Shown: positions 24,692 to 35,097 of the stretch, one piece after another
Position numbering within the stretch: the stretch's first letter is position 1
Layout: each line of letters starts with the position of its first letter
Origin: Lepiota brunneoincarnata
Taxonomy: Eukaryota; Basidiomycota; Agaricomycetes; Agaricales; Agaricaceae
Direction: 5' to 3'
DNA: 64,000 bases
Assembly (NCBI GenBank): GCA_023014365.1
Contig: JAEBUN010000016.1
Coordinates: 558,001-622,000 of the forward strand
Program-made: the position numbers and the translations under genes
The notes under the pieces: generated by a model
Database searches by the model: none
What the model was told of the DNA's origin: nothing
The model's input: only the letters and a program-made list of their open reading frames with translations

Positions 24692-27600
24692 TTAAGTAGG
24701 TTTGGTGTGGGAGCAAAGTTGTCTTTGGTTGGTTCTGGTGGGTTCCTGTTCTTTCTGGAGAATTCCATAAGCTTCTTTATACTCGGTTAAGTATTCTTCG
24801 GCGTTTGTGTGGAGTGTTTCATTGGTGATCCATTCATTCTCCATGTGGGAGTATCCTTTCCATTTGACGTAGTATTGGAGTTTTCCGCGGTGTTGGTGGT
24901 GATTTAGAATGGCTTCTATTTTGTATTCTTCTTCTTCATTGATGATGTCTGGTGGTGGTGGAGTTGGATGAGATCCGTATGCTTCTGTTTCAGTATATGG
25001 GGTTAGAAGGTTTCTGTGGAATACCAGGTGTATTTTCCATTTGATCAGAAGTTTTAGTTTGTAGGTGAGTGGCGATAAGACTTCTGAGATAAGGAAAGGT
25101 CCTAGTCATTTTGGGGATATTTTGTTGGAAATGAAGGGGAGTTTGAGGTTTTTGGCTTCTAGCCATACTTTTTGACGTGTTTCAAGGGGTTTGACAGTTC
25201 TTCTGGTTCTTTGTTTCATAATATTGGCGGAGAGTTGATGTGCCGCGTGTGCTTCTTTTCTGGCGTCATCAAGGAGTCTGATGCGTTTGTCTACTGATGG
25301 AAAGTTCGATGTTTCCATTACCGTGGGTATCGGTGGAGGGTTGTATCCCATAATTAGTTCAAATGGGGATTTCTGCCTTGAGGCATGTATTTTGGAGTTG
25401 TGTGCGAACTCGGCGATAGGGAGGGTTTCTGACCAGTCAAGAGGGTTTCTGGTGCAGTATATGGCAAGGTAGGTTTCGATTTCCTGATTGTATTGTTCAG
25501 TGGAACCATCTGTCTGGGGATGGTATGCAGTTGAGAATGCCTGTTGGATGTTTAGACGTTTGGCTAGTTGTCGGAGGGAGTTGGCGGCGAATCTGGGGTC
25601 TCAATCTGATATGATTTTGTCGGGTAATCCGAATCTGGTGAAGACCTTTTCTATTAATAATCGTCCGATGTCATCGGCATTTGATCGATCTGATGTTGGG
25701 ATGAAAATTACCCCCTTTGTAAGGCCGTGGTCCACCATGGACAATATCGCGTTATGGCCGGCCCTAGGCGGCAGACTGGTGATAAGATCCCATGAGATCT
25801 GGGCAAATGGGCGTTTGGAGGATGATGGTGGGATCAGTTGAGTTGGTGTGCGATCCGGTTTGCATATGATTTTGTGTTGCTGACACTCTGGACAGCCTTT
25901 GACATAGTTCTTTATGAATGTTGACATTCCTGGCCAATATACTTCTTTCTTGGCAAGGCGGTATGTTTCCTGTTCTCCAGGGTGGCCACGTGTAGGGTGG
26001 TCGTGGTATCTTGCAATGACATTGCATCTGAGTTGGAGGTCTTCTGGAATAATGACATGTTCCTGGAATGTGAGGAGTGGACCATTCGAGGTCAGAACTG
26101 TTCCAAAGTCTTTATCGGTGGTGTTCAGGTGGACTTCTTTCAGGAGTTTGAACGCTTTGGTGGTTCTAGCGTCGTATTTGGGTGATTCCGTGATTCTTTC
26201 TTGGAGTTCCATATCGATGGTGGCGATAAAGAGGTGTTCTGGGAGTATTGTGATCAGGTTTTGATCTTCTATGTCAGTGGTGGTGATAAAGAGGTTATTT
26301 GGAAGCATGGTGATATCTTCATTATCTTTATCCTCATCAGGGATGTGGTCTGGACGTCTTGAGAGAGCGTCTGGTGCAGGGATCTTTGATCCTGGGACGT
26401 GTTCTAATTTGAAGTTGTAGTCAGCGAGGGTCTGTACCCATCGTGCTTGTCGGTGGTTAATTTTCTGAGGTTTGCGCCAGAATGTAAGGTTTTGGTGGTC
26501 CGTTCTGATATGGACGATGTGAGGGTTGCCAAGGAGGTAGTGGCGCCATTCTTCGAGGGCTTGGATAATAGCGAGGAGTTCCCTGTCGTAGATATCGTAG
26601 TTGCATTCCGCTGGTCCGAATGTCTTTGAATAGAATGATATGGGTTTCCGTATTCCATTGATGTTGTGTTGATACAGGACAGCTCCTGATGCAAATTTGG
26701 AAGCATCGGCTTCTATTTCAAAGGATTTTGTGGAGTTGGGCATGAGGAGTACCGGTTCCTTTAAGAATTTGTTTTTGAGCGTTTCAAACGCTTTCTGTTG
26801 TTCTTCTTTCCATCAAATTTGTTTGATTTTGAAAGGAGTTGGTTCAGGGGTTTGGTGTGGTGTGAGTAGTTGTGGATGAACTTCTGGTAGAAGTTACAGA
26901 ATCCAATGAATTTCTGAATGTGTCAGACTGTTTTCGGCACTGGCCAGTCTTCTATTCCCTTGAGTTTTCCAGGATCCATTTTGATTTTGTCTGGCATGAT
27001 GATCATGCCGAGATATTCAAGTTGTTGTTTGTTGAACTTGCATTTCTCCGTTTTGAGGTAGAGGTTGTTTTCCTGCAGGATTTGTAGTACTTTTTCCGTA
27101 AGTTGGTCGGTTTCTTCCTGGGTTTTACCGTAGATTAGGATGTCATCCATGTAGATGATGATTCCTCCTTTCTCCATTATTTCGGAGAATAATGTGTCCA
27201 TCATATGTTGGAACGTTGCAGGACTATTGCAGAGTCCGAAAAACATAACAGTCGGTTCGAAAAGACCCATGGGAGTCTTGAACGCTGCTTTCCATTGATC
27301 GCCATCTTCGATTCTGATGTTATTGTATCCTAAGCGGACGTCGAGCTTAGTGAAATACTTAGCTCCTTTGAGTTTGTCCATGATAGAGGAAATCATGGGG
27401 ATTGGGTAAGCGTTTTTGACAGTGTGATCGTTTAGATAACGATAGTCTTGGCAGGGTTGGAGGTCTCCTCCTTTCTTGGCAACGAAAAAGAAGGGTGATG
27501 CCATAGGGGATTTTGAGGGTCGGATGTACCCTTTTCAGAGGTTTTCATCTATGAATTCTTTTAGCCCTTTTTCTTTGGCAGGTGCCACTTGATAAGGTTT

Positions 27601-28510
27601 CATCAATTTTGCTTCGAATGTCGGTTTTAGTTCGATTTCGTGATCAAACGTTCTTGATGGTGGGAATCATTCGGAGGCTTTTTTGTTGAATATTCTAGCC
27701 CATCAGGCAAATCTCCGAGGGATCTCAGGTGGTTCTTTATTTGATTCTGGTTGTTTCCCTTTTTGGGTTGCTGATTTTGTCAGGTTGTGTTGTTCATTGT
27801 GGAGCGTTGTGGCATGTGTCGCTTTGGCGTTTACTTCTAGTGGGGTTAGAAGCATCGGATTCATTTCTCTTTCTAAAGAGAAGGTATCAAGGTCAATGTT
27901 TGACAGATTGATGTATTCTTCGGGGTTTTCCTTGGGTTGAGAGGTTTTTCCAGCCATTATGTCCATGGCGATTGAGTTGAGTTCGACGGGTCGTTGTAGG
28001 GTTCTGAGGAGTTTGGAAAAGTCTTGGTGATCGATTTGTGGTTTCCAAGAAAATGTCTTGGTCTTCCAGTTGATGTCAGGATTGTGTTGTTCCAACCAGG
28101 GAAATCTGATGATGAGATCTTTTTCACCACTTCTAGCGTACAATCTCTTCCATCGATGATGGTTCTGATTTTGATGTATTCATGGATCTTGCCATGTTGA
28201 TTATCAGTTCCGTCAACGTTACTGAGTGGAATTGGTTGGTCCAGCCATTTGGTTTGATAACCATGTCGTTCAACGACTTTGTGGGAGATGAAATTCCCTT
28301 GGGCTCCTGAGTCTATCAGGGTGGTGATGGCCACAGGTTTTGATGTCTGTTCACTCCAAATTTTGATGGGTAAGAAAAGGGATCATTTATTCGGGGATAG
28401 TCATAATTGTACAGAGTTTATCGAGAAAGTGTCCTTCTGGGAGTGATAGTACGAAATGTCTTTCTGAGTTCTGGAATGTGTAGGGGCACACCGGTCGACA
28501 GCATTCCTTT
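24692..28510 (-). pseudogene. pol of N5, nearly open
   Basis: Minus strand, in the -1 frame after gag. Protease LIDSGAQGNFISHKVVERH (about 28320); RT with [15 protein letters not shown] and [10 protein letters not shown] (about 27150); RNase H FEIEADASKFASGAVLYQ (about 26705); integrase finger RGHPGEQETYRLAKKEVYWP with CPECQQHK (about 25900), core through YNQEIETYLA; chromodomain at about 24960-24820; stop 24692-24694. Long uninterrupted blocks (for example 26743-25601) remain, but TGA codons occur, one near 28398 where N3 has CAA, and one in NLQKGYIRPS (about 27535). It probably lost function recently. Confidence 0.88.
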
Positions 28511-29593
28511 TTAAAAATCCTGGAATGGACGCATCTCTGGGTCCTCGGCTAGCGCAGAGTGGAGTTCTTGTTGGAGTTCAGGATCAAGAACATCGACCAT
28601 TTGGCGCATCTGAGATGTGACTTCTGTGATGGCAAGGGAATACTTGCGTTGTGGTGATTGTTGGGCATTTCGGTTTGGAAATCCGGGACGAGTGTTTTGT
28701 TGTCCAGGAAAGGGACGGTTGGGGTTTCTCGCAGGGCGAGGAGGATTTGTGTGCATTCCTGGGAAGCGTCTAGCTGGTGGTGGTTGAGGGCATTTGCTGA
28801 CCCAATGATCTTTGGCTCCACATCGGAAGCATTCTTGGTTCTGGTATGATTTCATTTGTTGTCTGGTGACGATGGCATCTAACTCCAACAGTTCTTGTGC
28901 AGAGTTTTCTTCGGCATATTCTGGTTGTGGAATTTCGGGGTAAGGATCTTCAAATCCTTCTTCTATTGCGACATGGTCTATTTCCATGGTGTGTGGGTCT
29001 CGTGGTGTGAAATGTGGAGCGTTGCTCCTTTGGTAGAATTGTGCATAGGGTACATTGTTGTTTGGGTGGCTTGGTCCGCGGTTGGGTTGATATTGATTCC
29101 TTTGGGGAAACGTGTTTCTGGGGGTGCCGTAGAGGGCATTGATTTGGCGGAAATTGTCGTCGAGTTTATTGGCTTGGGTGTACCAAGCGGTGATAGTTGT
29201 CGGAGGGTTTTCCAATTCGTCGATCTTCATGGCAATGCGGCAGTCAATTGCCTTGCGATATAGATCGATCAAGGTGCGATCTTCGTTTAGTCCAGATTGA
29301 TGGACAAGTTCTTTGAACTGAGCATTGAATTCAGTCATTGGTTTGCCTGCTTGGTGCAGGGTTTGAAGTCTGGTATGCACATACGCATGTTTGTCTGCTG
29401 GGGTGAAGTCGGCTCTAAGCCAAGCGGTGAAGTTGTCCCATGACTCCATGGCTATGGGTTGCCCTTGTTGAGTTTGGGCATTTCTCTCGTGGAGGTACTG
29501 TCTGGCCCAGGCTTGGGCATCTCCTGATTGCATTGTCGAAAGGACAAATAGAGTCCTAGCGAGATTGGTGTTGTAAGTGGTCGTGTTGGCGAG

Positions 29594-30291
29594 TGTTATG
29601 ATCCGTGCTCCTTCTGTATCCGAGGATAACTGGAGACGGCCTTCAATCACTCTACAAGGTGTCCGAGACGGTTGGCCTTATAGAGCTTAGTGGATCGCGC
29701 TCAATGAGATAACGAGGGAAGACGCCAAGTTAAGGCAGAGAGGTAAACGACCGCTGTTAACAAGATTAAAGCTTAGAGCTTTAATCTCTACTTGTACAGG
29801 CCTTATATACCTATGAGGTGCTATATACTCGTTATAGGTTACTTGGCTGTTCTACTGGTCGTCCGCAGTCCTGACCATGATGCACATCCTGGCTGATGGC
29901 ATCCTAGTGTTATTTATATTACAATGAGTCAGTACTCTCGCTACTGCTGTGCGATGTTCCATCGCTTTCCTCTGACTCATAATCTCCTTCTCCCGATTGT
30001 ATCTCCATGGAGTCCTCTCCGTTCTCGCTCTCCATTCTCTCAGTGCTTCCATCCGTATCGGAGGTTGGATCGGTTGATCCATGGTTATCTTCTTCGTCCT
30101 TGGGGTATTCCAATATATCCTCCAAGGTTATCTCCATTCCTGCTTCTCTCGCCAGGTCCTGCATGGCGGTGTAGTATTCCCCTTCCTCGTCTTCGTATTC
30201 TTGTGCCCGTAGTTGGTCTGTAGTCTCCTGTACCCATCTTGTAAAGTCGAACAGTAATTCTTGTTCCTCCCGGTCTGGACTGTTCATAACA
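29594..30291 (-). repeat. 3' LTR of N6 (LTR-C), partly coding
   Basis: 698 bp. On minus it starts TGTTATGAACAGTCCAG directly after the polypurine tract CGAAGGGGATAA (30292-30303). Its first 370 bp encode the acidic end of ORF4. TATATAAGG box and a hairpin AGATTAAAGCT/AGCTTTAATCT lie further on. Confidence 0.95.
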
Positions 30292-31490
30292 TTATCCCCT
30301 TCGTAAGGTCTGATGTCCTCATCAGACATATCCTCAGTATAGTCCGACAGGCTCTCCTGTAATATTTGATTCGGCGATGGGGTCCCAGTCGAAGTATGGG
30401 TCGGGTTCTGGGGAGTCGCTTCGGTAGCTTGGTGGTCTGGGGATGGCGGGTCTTGGGTGAGGTCGATGACGATGGGTTCTCTGGAGTGAATGGTGGCGGG
30501 TGTGCCGAAGGATCGATTCAGGAAGTCGGTGGCTTCCACTAGCAGATGTGGTGGTGGCGTTGGTGGTCGGAATGACGACGGGGGCATTTTGAATTCGGGT
30601 GCGGAGGGGTCTGGCTGAAGCGGGGCGCTGCTCGGTGCTTGCAACAATGTGTCGAATATTGTTGTTTGTGGTTTCGCGTGTGAGGGATCGAGCTCTGCTT
30701 GGTATTCCTCGTGGGCGGCGATACAGGCCAGGTACCATACTTGCGGGTTGATGCTGGTAAGGGTTTCTCTCGCAGTGCTTCTCGTAATGGCCTGGGGCAA
30801 TCTTTCGACAATATCGACATTGGTAGCGCGGGCATCCTGCCTTGATATGGCCGAATCGACGGCAGCAATTGCAGCGAGTTCGGGTGGTGGATAAGTGAGT
30901 GGTGGTAGTCCCGATGGGGGCGTCATTAGAAGCAGATATAGCTTGTACAACACTTGATGGTTGGTTACTCGTATCCACCATGGGAGGGTTGGAAGGTTGG
31001 GTGGTGGTCCCGATAGGTAGGATAGGGCGGTCCTGACTTCCGCTTCCATTGCTCGGGCTTGGGATCGGACTCTCGAACGGGAATTCGGTGAGAGCGGTTG
31101 ATAGCATGGCAGAAATGGTGTTGCGGTCCTGTTCCTCTGTTGCGCTAGAAAGAATAGTGGCGCATAGTTCTTCGAATTCTGTTGTTCGGTCGTGGACGAG
31201 GCGCTTGTGATACAGAAGAGCAGTAAATGTCTTCCAGCAGGTGTCGACCAGGGGTACCATCGCTGGACTGCGTTTAAGACGGGTTCCGGTAATATGAAAG
31301 GGAACTTCGTGTAAAAGGATGGATCGTATCTCGGGTTGGTTGGAGGGAAGGAAGGTATGCCGGATGATATAAGGACTGTTGGTCCTGTCTGGTTGGTTGT
31401 CAGCGGTATCAGTGGCAGGGTTAGGTTGGCTATTTCCTTCGACGCGGTTCGCCAGGGATATGATTCTTTCCCGGATGAGAAGGCGTCCAT
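29919..31490 (-). CDS. ORF4 of N6: frame overlapping ORF3 and running into the 3' LTR
   Basis: 523 codons. It overlaps ORF3 for most of its length in another frame, then crosses the polypurine tract (codons IRPYEGDN) into the LTR and ends ESTDSL at 29919. The LTR-encoded tail of about 120 residues is very acidic (QEYEDEEGEYYTAMQDL, DILEYPKDEEDNHG). Upstream, EPIVIDLTQDPP resembles a SUMO-interacting motif. The N-terminal half may be only an incidental open frame, since this strand is A/C-rich and poor in stops. The tail frame is preserved in three of the four solo LTR-C copies and recognisable in the fourth, so the tail is more credible. Expression may be by frameshift or splicing from ORF3. 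Confidence 0.5.
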   Translation of the reverse strand: MDAFSSGKESYPWRTASKEIANLTLPLIPLTTNQTGPTVLISSGIPSFPPTNPRYDPSFYTKFPFILPEPVLNAVQRWYPWSTPAGRHLLLFCITSASSTTEQQNSKNYAPLFFLAQQRNRTATPFLPCYQPLSPNSRSRVRSQARAMEAEVRTALSYLSGPPPNLPTLPWWIRVTNHQVLYKLYLLLMTPPSGLPPLTYPPPELAAIAAVDSAISRQDARATNVDIVERLPQAITRSTARETLTSINPQVWYLACIAAHEEYQAELDPSHAKPQTTIFDTLLQAPSSAPLQPDPSAPEFKMPPSSFRPPTPPPHLLVEATDFLNRSFGTPATIHSREPIVIDLTQDPPSPDHQATEATPQNPTHTSTGTPSPNQILQESLSDYTEDMSDEDIRPYEGDNVMNSPDREEQELLFDFTRWVQETTDQLRAQEYEDEEGEYYTAMQDLAREAGMEITLEDILEYPKDEEDNHGSTDPTSDTDGSTERMESENGEDSMEIQSGEGDYESEESDGTSHSSSESTDSL

Positions 31491-31548
31491 CGTTGTCTGG
31501 TTCTGGGAGGTCTGGAGTGGTTGCTCGAGTGTTGGGTGGTTGGGTCAT
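30334..31548 (-). CDS. ORF3 of N6: zinc-knuckle accessory protein
   Basis: 404 codons, overlapping the pol end by about 119 nt in another frame. The N-terminal half carries a helical-looking region (VDTCWKTFTALLYHKRLVHD, TTEFEELCATILSSATEE). At about residues 226-258 come two knuckles, CNCCRRFGHIKAGC and CRYCRKIAPGHYEKHC, then an Arg/Pro-rich basic stretch and the end AESNITGEPVGLY. The knuckle spacing and the SNITGEP end match ORF3 of families A and D although the rest is barely alignable. Gag of the same element already has its own CCHC knuckle, so this is a separate nucleic-acid-binding candidate. Function unknown; a chaperone, silencing suppressor or export role are only ideas. Confidence 0.72.
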   Translation of the reverse strand: MTQPPNTRATTPDLPEPDNDGRLLIRERIISLANRVEGNSQPNPATDTADNQPDRTNSPYIIRHTFLPSNQPEIRSILLHEVPFHITGTRLKRSPAMVPLVDTCWKTFTALLYHKRLVHDRTTEFEELCATILSSATEEQDRNTISAMLSTALTEFPFESPIPSPSNGSGSQDRPILPIGTTTQPSNPPMVDTSNQPSSVVQAISASNDAPIGTTTTHLSTTRTRCNCCRRFGHIKAGCPRYQCRYCRKIAPGHYEKHCERNPYQHQPASMVPGLYRRPRGIPSRARSLTRETTNNNIRHIVASTEQRPASARPLRTRIQNAPVVIPTTNATTTSASGSHRLPESILRHTRHHSLQRTHRHRPHPRPAIPRPPSYRSDSPEPDPYFDWDPIAESNITGEPVGLY

Positions 31549-34500
31549 TGGTGGGGTTGTCTAGTTCGTGGGCCCTTTTATACTCTTCAATGACTTCCTT
31601 GGCGTTCTCCAGGTTTGCTTCTGGCTCCCAGGAATCCTCGGTGGGAAGGTATCCTTTCCATCTGACTAGGAATTGATACTTGTTCCGGAATTTTCTGTGG
31701 CGCAGTATTGACTCGACCTCGTATTCTTCTTCTCCATTTACAAGGTCGGGTGGTGGGGCTGTGTTGTATTCCCCATGTGTGTCGTTCTCTTCTGCAGGCA
31801 TTAGGAGGCTCGCATGAAACTTGTTGTGGATCTTCCATTTGATGGGTAATTTTAGTTCATAGGTAACGGGTCCAAGTTTTCTTGTTATGGTGAAGGGACC
31901 TTCTCGGCGTTGGGCCAGTTTCTTTGAGGCGTACTGAATTGGGAGGTTGCGGTTGTCGAGCCAAACCTTCTGTCCAACTTTTAGATAGATATCTGGCCGG
32001 TTATATCTTGCAGCCATTTTTAGTCTGGCTTGTTCATGCGCAGCTTGAGCTTCTTGGCGTATCTTGGCGAGGTATTTAAACTTCTCTCCTATTGCTGGAA
32101 TGTTCGTTGGCTCCTCGGAGGTCGGGAATCCTTTGGGGCTTGATCCATAGAGGAGTTCAAATGGGGTATGTTGGTGTTCGGCATGTGTTTTTGAGTTATG
32201 GACGTATTCCAGGAGTGGGAGTGCCTTTACCCATTTGTTCGGGTTCGATGAGCAATAGATGCCAAGGTAGAGTTCTATTTCTTGATTGAATCGCTCTGTT
32301 TGTCCGTCTGTCTGGGGGTGGTAGGCGGTAGAGAGTGCTTGTTCGATCCCGAGTTGTTTGTAGAATTCTTTCATGGATTTGGCAGCGAATCTGGGGTCGC
32401 GATCGCTGAGAACTTTCTCGGGAAGGCCAAATCTAGAGAATAGCCGTTTGATAAGAATTTCGGCGATCTTGTCCGCATTGGCGGTTTTCGCAGTAGGTTC
32501 TAGAATTATCCCCTTCGTAAGCTGGTCGACCACGACCAGTATAGAATCATGGGGTCCGTCCGGGGGTAGGTCTGTGATAAGATCCATCGAGATGTTCGAG
32601 AATGGACGGGTGGAACGGGGTCCAGGGATAGGTTGAAGCGGTGGTTTTAGGGGGTGGCGATTGATCTTGTATTGTTGGCAGGCGCCACATCCTTTGACGT
32701 AGTTTTTGACAAATGATCGCATCCCGGGCCAGTAGGCGTATTCCTGGAGTTTTCTAGTTGTTTCTGCGATTCCAGGGTGTCCTGCGGTAGGTGAGTCATG
32801 TACTCTTTGCAGTAAGCGGCGTCTGAGGTGTAGATCTTGTGGTATAAATAGCTTTCCTTGAACGCGTGGGTGTCCTGAGTCGTCTTCTTGGGCGATGTCG
32901 GTCTGTTTCTTTTTCTTCCACAGCTCTTTTATTTCCTTTTTAGTGTTTTCGTCGATAATATGGATATGTTGTGGCTGTTCTGGGGTGAAGAATTTGTCAG
33001 GGAGTGCAACGACCTGTTTATTGTCTCTTGTCTTGGGTTCATGATCGGGTCGTCTGGAAAGGGCATCTGCTGGTCCGTTTTTCTTTCCAGGGATATGTCG
33101 GATTTCGATGTCAAATCGTTGCATGTAGGCAATCCATCGGGCTTGTCTTCTGCTGAGGTCTTCAGGTTTTCTCCAGCGGCGAAGGTTGTCGTGATCTGAC
33201 CATACGATGGTCTTGTGTGATGATCCTTCTATGTGATGACGCCATTCTTTGAGTGCTCGGATGATGGCGAAGAGTTCCTGTTCGGAGCAATGATAGTTGC
33301 GTTCGGCTGGTGAGAATCCTTTCGAGAAGTATGCGACTGGGTGTTTAATTCCGTTGTTGTCGCGTTGAAGTAGGACTGCTCCTGATGCAAATAGTGATGC
33401 GTCGCATTCGATTTCGAAGGGTTTGTCTCGGTCGGGAACCATTAATACCGGTTCGCTTTGGAATTTTCTCTTGAGAGTATCGAAGGCGTTTTGGCATTCT
33501 TCTGTCCATTCGAATTTCTTGGTTTTGGACATTAGGGCATTGAGAGGTTTTGCCCATGTGGCGTATTGGTGTATGAATTTCCGGTAGAAGTTGCAGAATC
33601 CTATGAATTTTCGTACGTCGCGCGGGGTAGTTGGTGTTGGCCATTCAGCAATGCCTTTGAGCTTTGCTGGGTCCATCGAAACTGAGTCGGGAGTGATAAT
33701 AACTCCTAGATATTCGAGTCGTTGTCGTTCGAATTCGCATTTCTCGGTTTTGAGGTATAGATCGTTGTCTTTGAGTATTTTGAGTACTTCTCTTGTGAGG
33801 CGTCGAAGTTCTTGTTTTGTTTTTGCGTGAATGAGGATGTCGTCCATGTAAACGATTACTCCTCCATTGTCGATGAGTTTTCGGAATAATGAGTCCATCA
33901 TGGTTTGGAATGTTGCTGGGGAGTTACACATTCCAAAGAACATAACCGTGGGTTCGAATAATCCTCGGGGTGTCCTGAAGGCTCCTTTCCATTCATCTCC
34001 TTTGCGTATGCGGATGTTGTTGTATCCTGCTCGTACGTCGAGTTTGGTAAAGTATTTTGATCCTCGAAGTTTGTCGAGAATATGAGAGATGAGGGGGAGG
34101 TTGTATGCATTTTTGACGGTATGCTCGTTGAGGTACCTGTAGTCTTGACAGGGGCGTAGTTTTCCGTCTTTCTTTCCTACGAAAAAGAAGGGTGATGCCA
34201 TTGGCGATTCGGATGGTCGAATGTATCCCTTTTGAAGGTTTTCTTCTAGGAATGTGTCGAGTTCCTTTTCTTCATTGAGGGAGAGTCGGTAGGACTTCAT
34301 GGCAATTGGTTTGAATGATTCCTTGAGTTCAATTTTGTGATCCCATGGTCGTTGTGGGGGGAATCGTTCGGCTTGTTTCTTGCTAAATACTGGGAGGTAT
34401 TCGTGGAATTCCGTGGGTACAACTTTTCTTGGGTCGTCGTTTTTCTTTTCTCCGTGTTGTACGGCGAGGAATTGTGATGCGGAGGCTTTGAAGTTGATTT

Positions 34501-35097
34501 CTTCGAAGCTTGTGGGCTCTAGTGTAGAGATGTGGTTGAGTTGGTCGTTGTAGATCCAATCGGGTTCCATGGATTGGATGAGTTCTCGGAATATAGTGTT
34601 GTCCCAACGTTCGTTTCTCCAACGTAGTTGTTTGGCATCCCAGTCGATGTCTGGGTTGTGTTCTGCAAGCCAAGGGAATCCAAGGATGAGTCTTGGGCTT
34701 CCGAGGGAGACTACCTTTGGTTTGATCTCCATATTCTTCCCGTTAACCGTTAGGTTGAGGGTCGTGTAGTGGGTGGCTGTTCCATTTTCGTTAACAGATC
34801 CATCGGCATTTCGTACTTCGATGGGTCGATCGAGGGGTGTTGTTTTGAATGAATGTTGTTTGACCATTCCGGGGTCAATGAAGTTTCCTGCTGCTCCTGA
34901 GTCGAGTAGGGCGAGTAGTTCCACGCTTTCGGGTCCTTCCTTAGTGATCTTGTGTTTTCGGATTCGACAGGGTAGATGTATTACGCGTGCTGACGATTCC
35001 TGTAACTTTACAACATTAATATCATTTTGTGAATAGGAAAGGGAAGGAGGTCTTTGTGGAGGGCTAGACGTGGTGGCTAGTCTCCTTAGGCAAAATC
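31430..35097 (-). CDS. pol: pol polyprotein of N6 (protease-RT-RNase H-integrase-chromodomain)
   Basis: Open from the -1 shift point at about 35097 to 31430; counting from the first in-frame GTG at 34924 it has 1164 codons. Domains by that numbering: protease with LLDSGAAGNFID near residue 6; RT with FTKLDVRAGYNNIRI near 290 and YMDDILIHAK near 357; RNase H with FEIECDASLFASGAVLLQ near 500; integrase HHCC finger (AGHPGIAETTRKL ... CGACQQYK) near 710-750, catalytic Asp in SMDLITDLP near 778, second Asp in SDRDPRF near 835, Glu in FNQEIELYLG near 875; chromodomain EVESILRHRKFRNKYQFLVR near 1065-1110. All catalytic motifs are intact. Chromodomains of this class guide integration to modified histones, which fits its landing in heterochromatin-like repeats. 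Confidence 0.93.

Noticed and set aside
26404..26706. Alternate-frame ORF within RNase H of N5
   Set aside because: Shadow of the pol frame; Ser/Thr-rich only because of reading the other frame.
29594..30291. LTR-C acid-tail ORF as an independent host gene
   Set aside because: Every copy lies between TG...CA ends with target duplications, so it belongs to the LTR.
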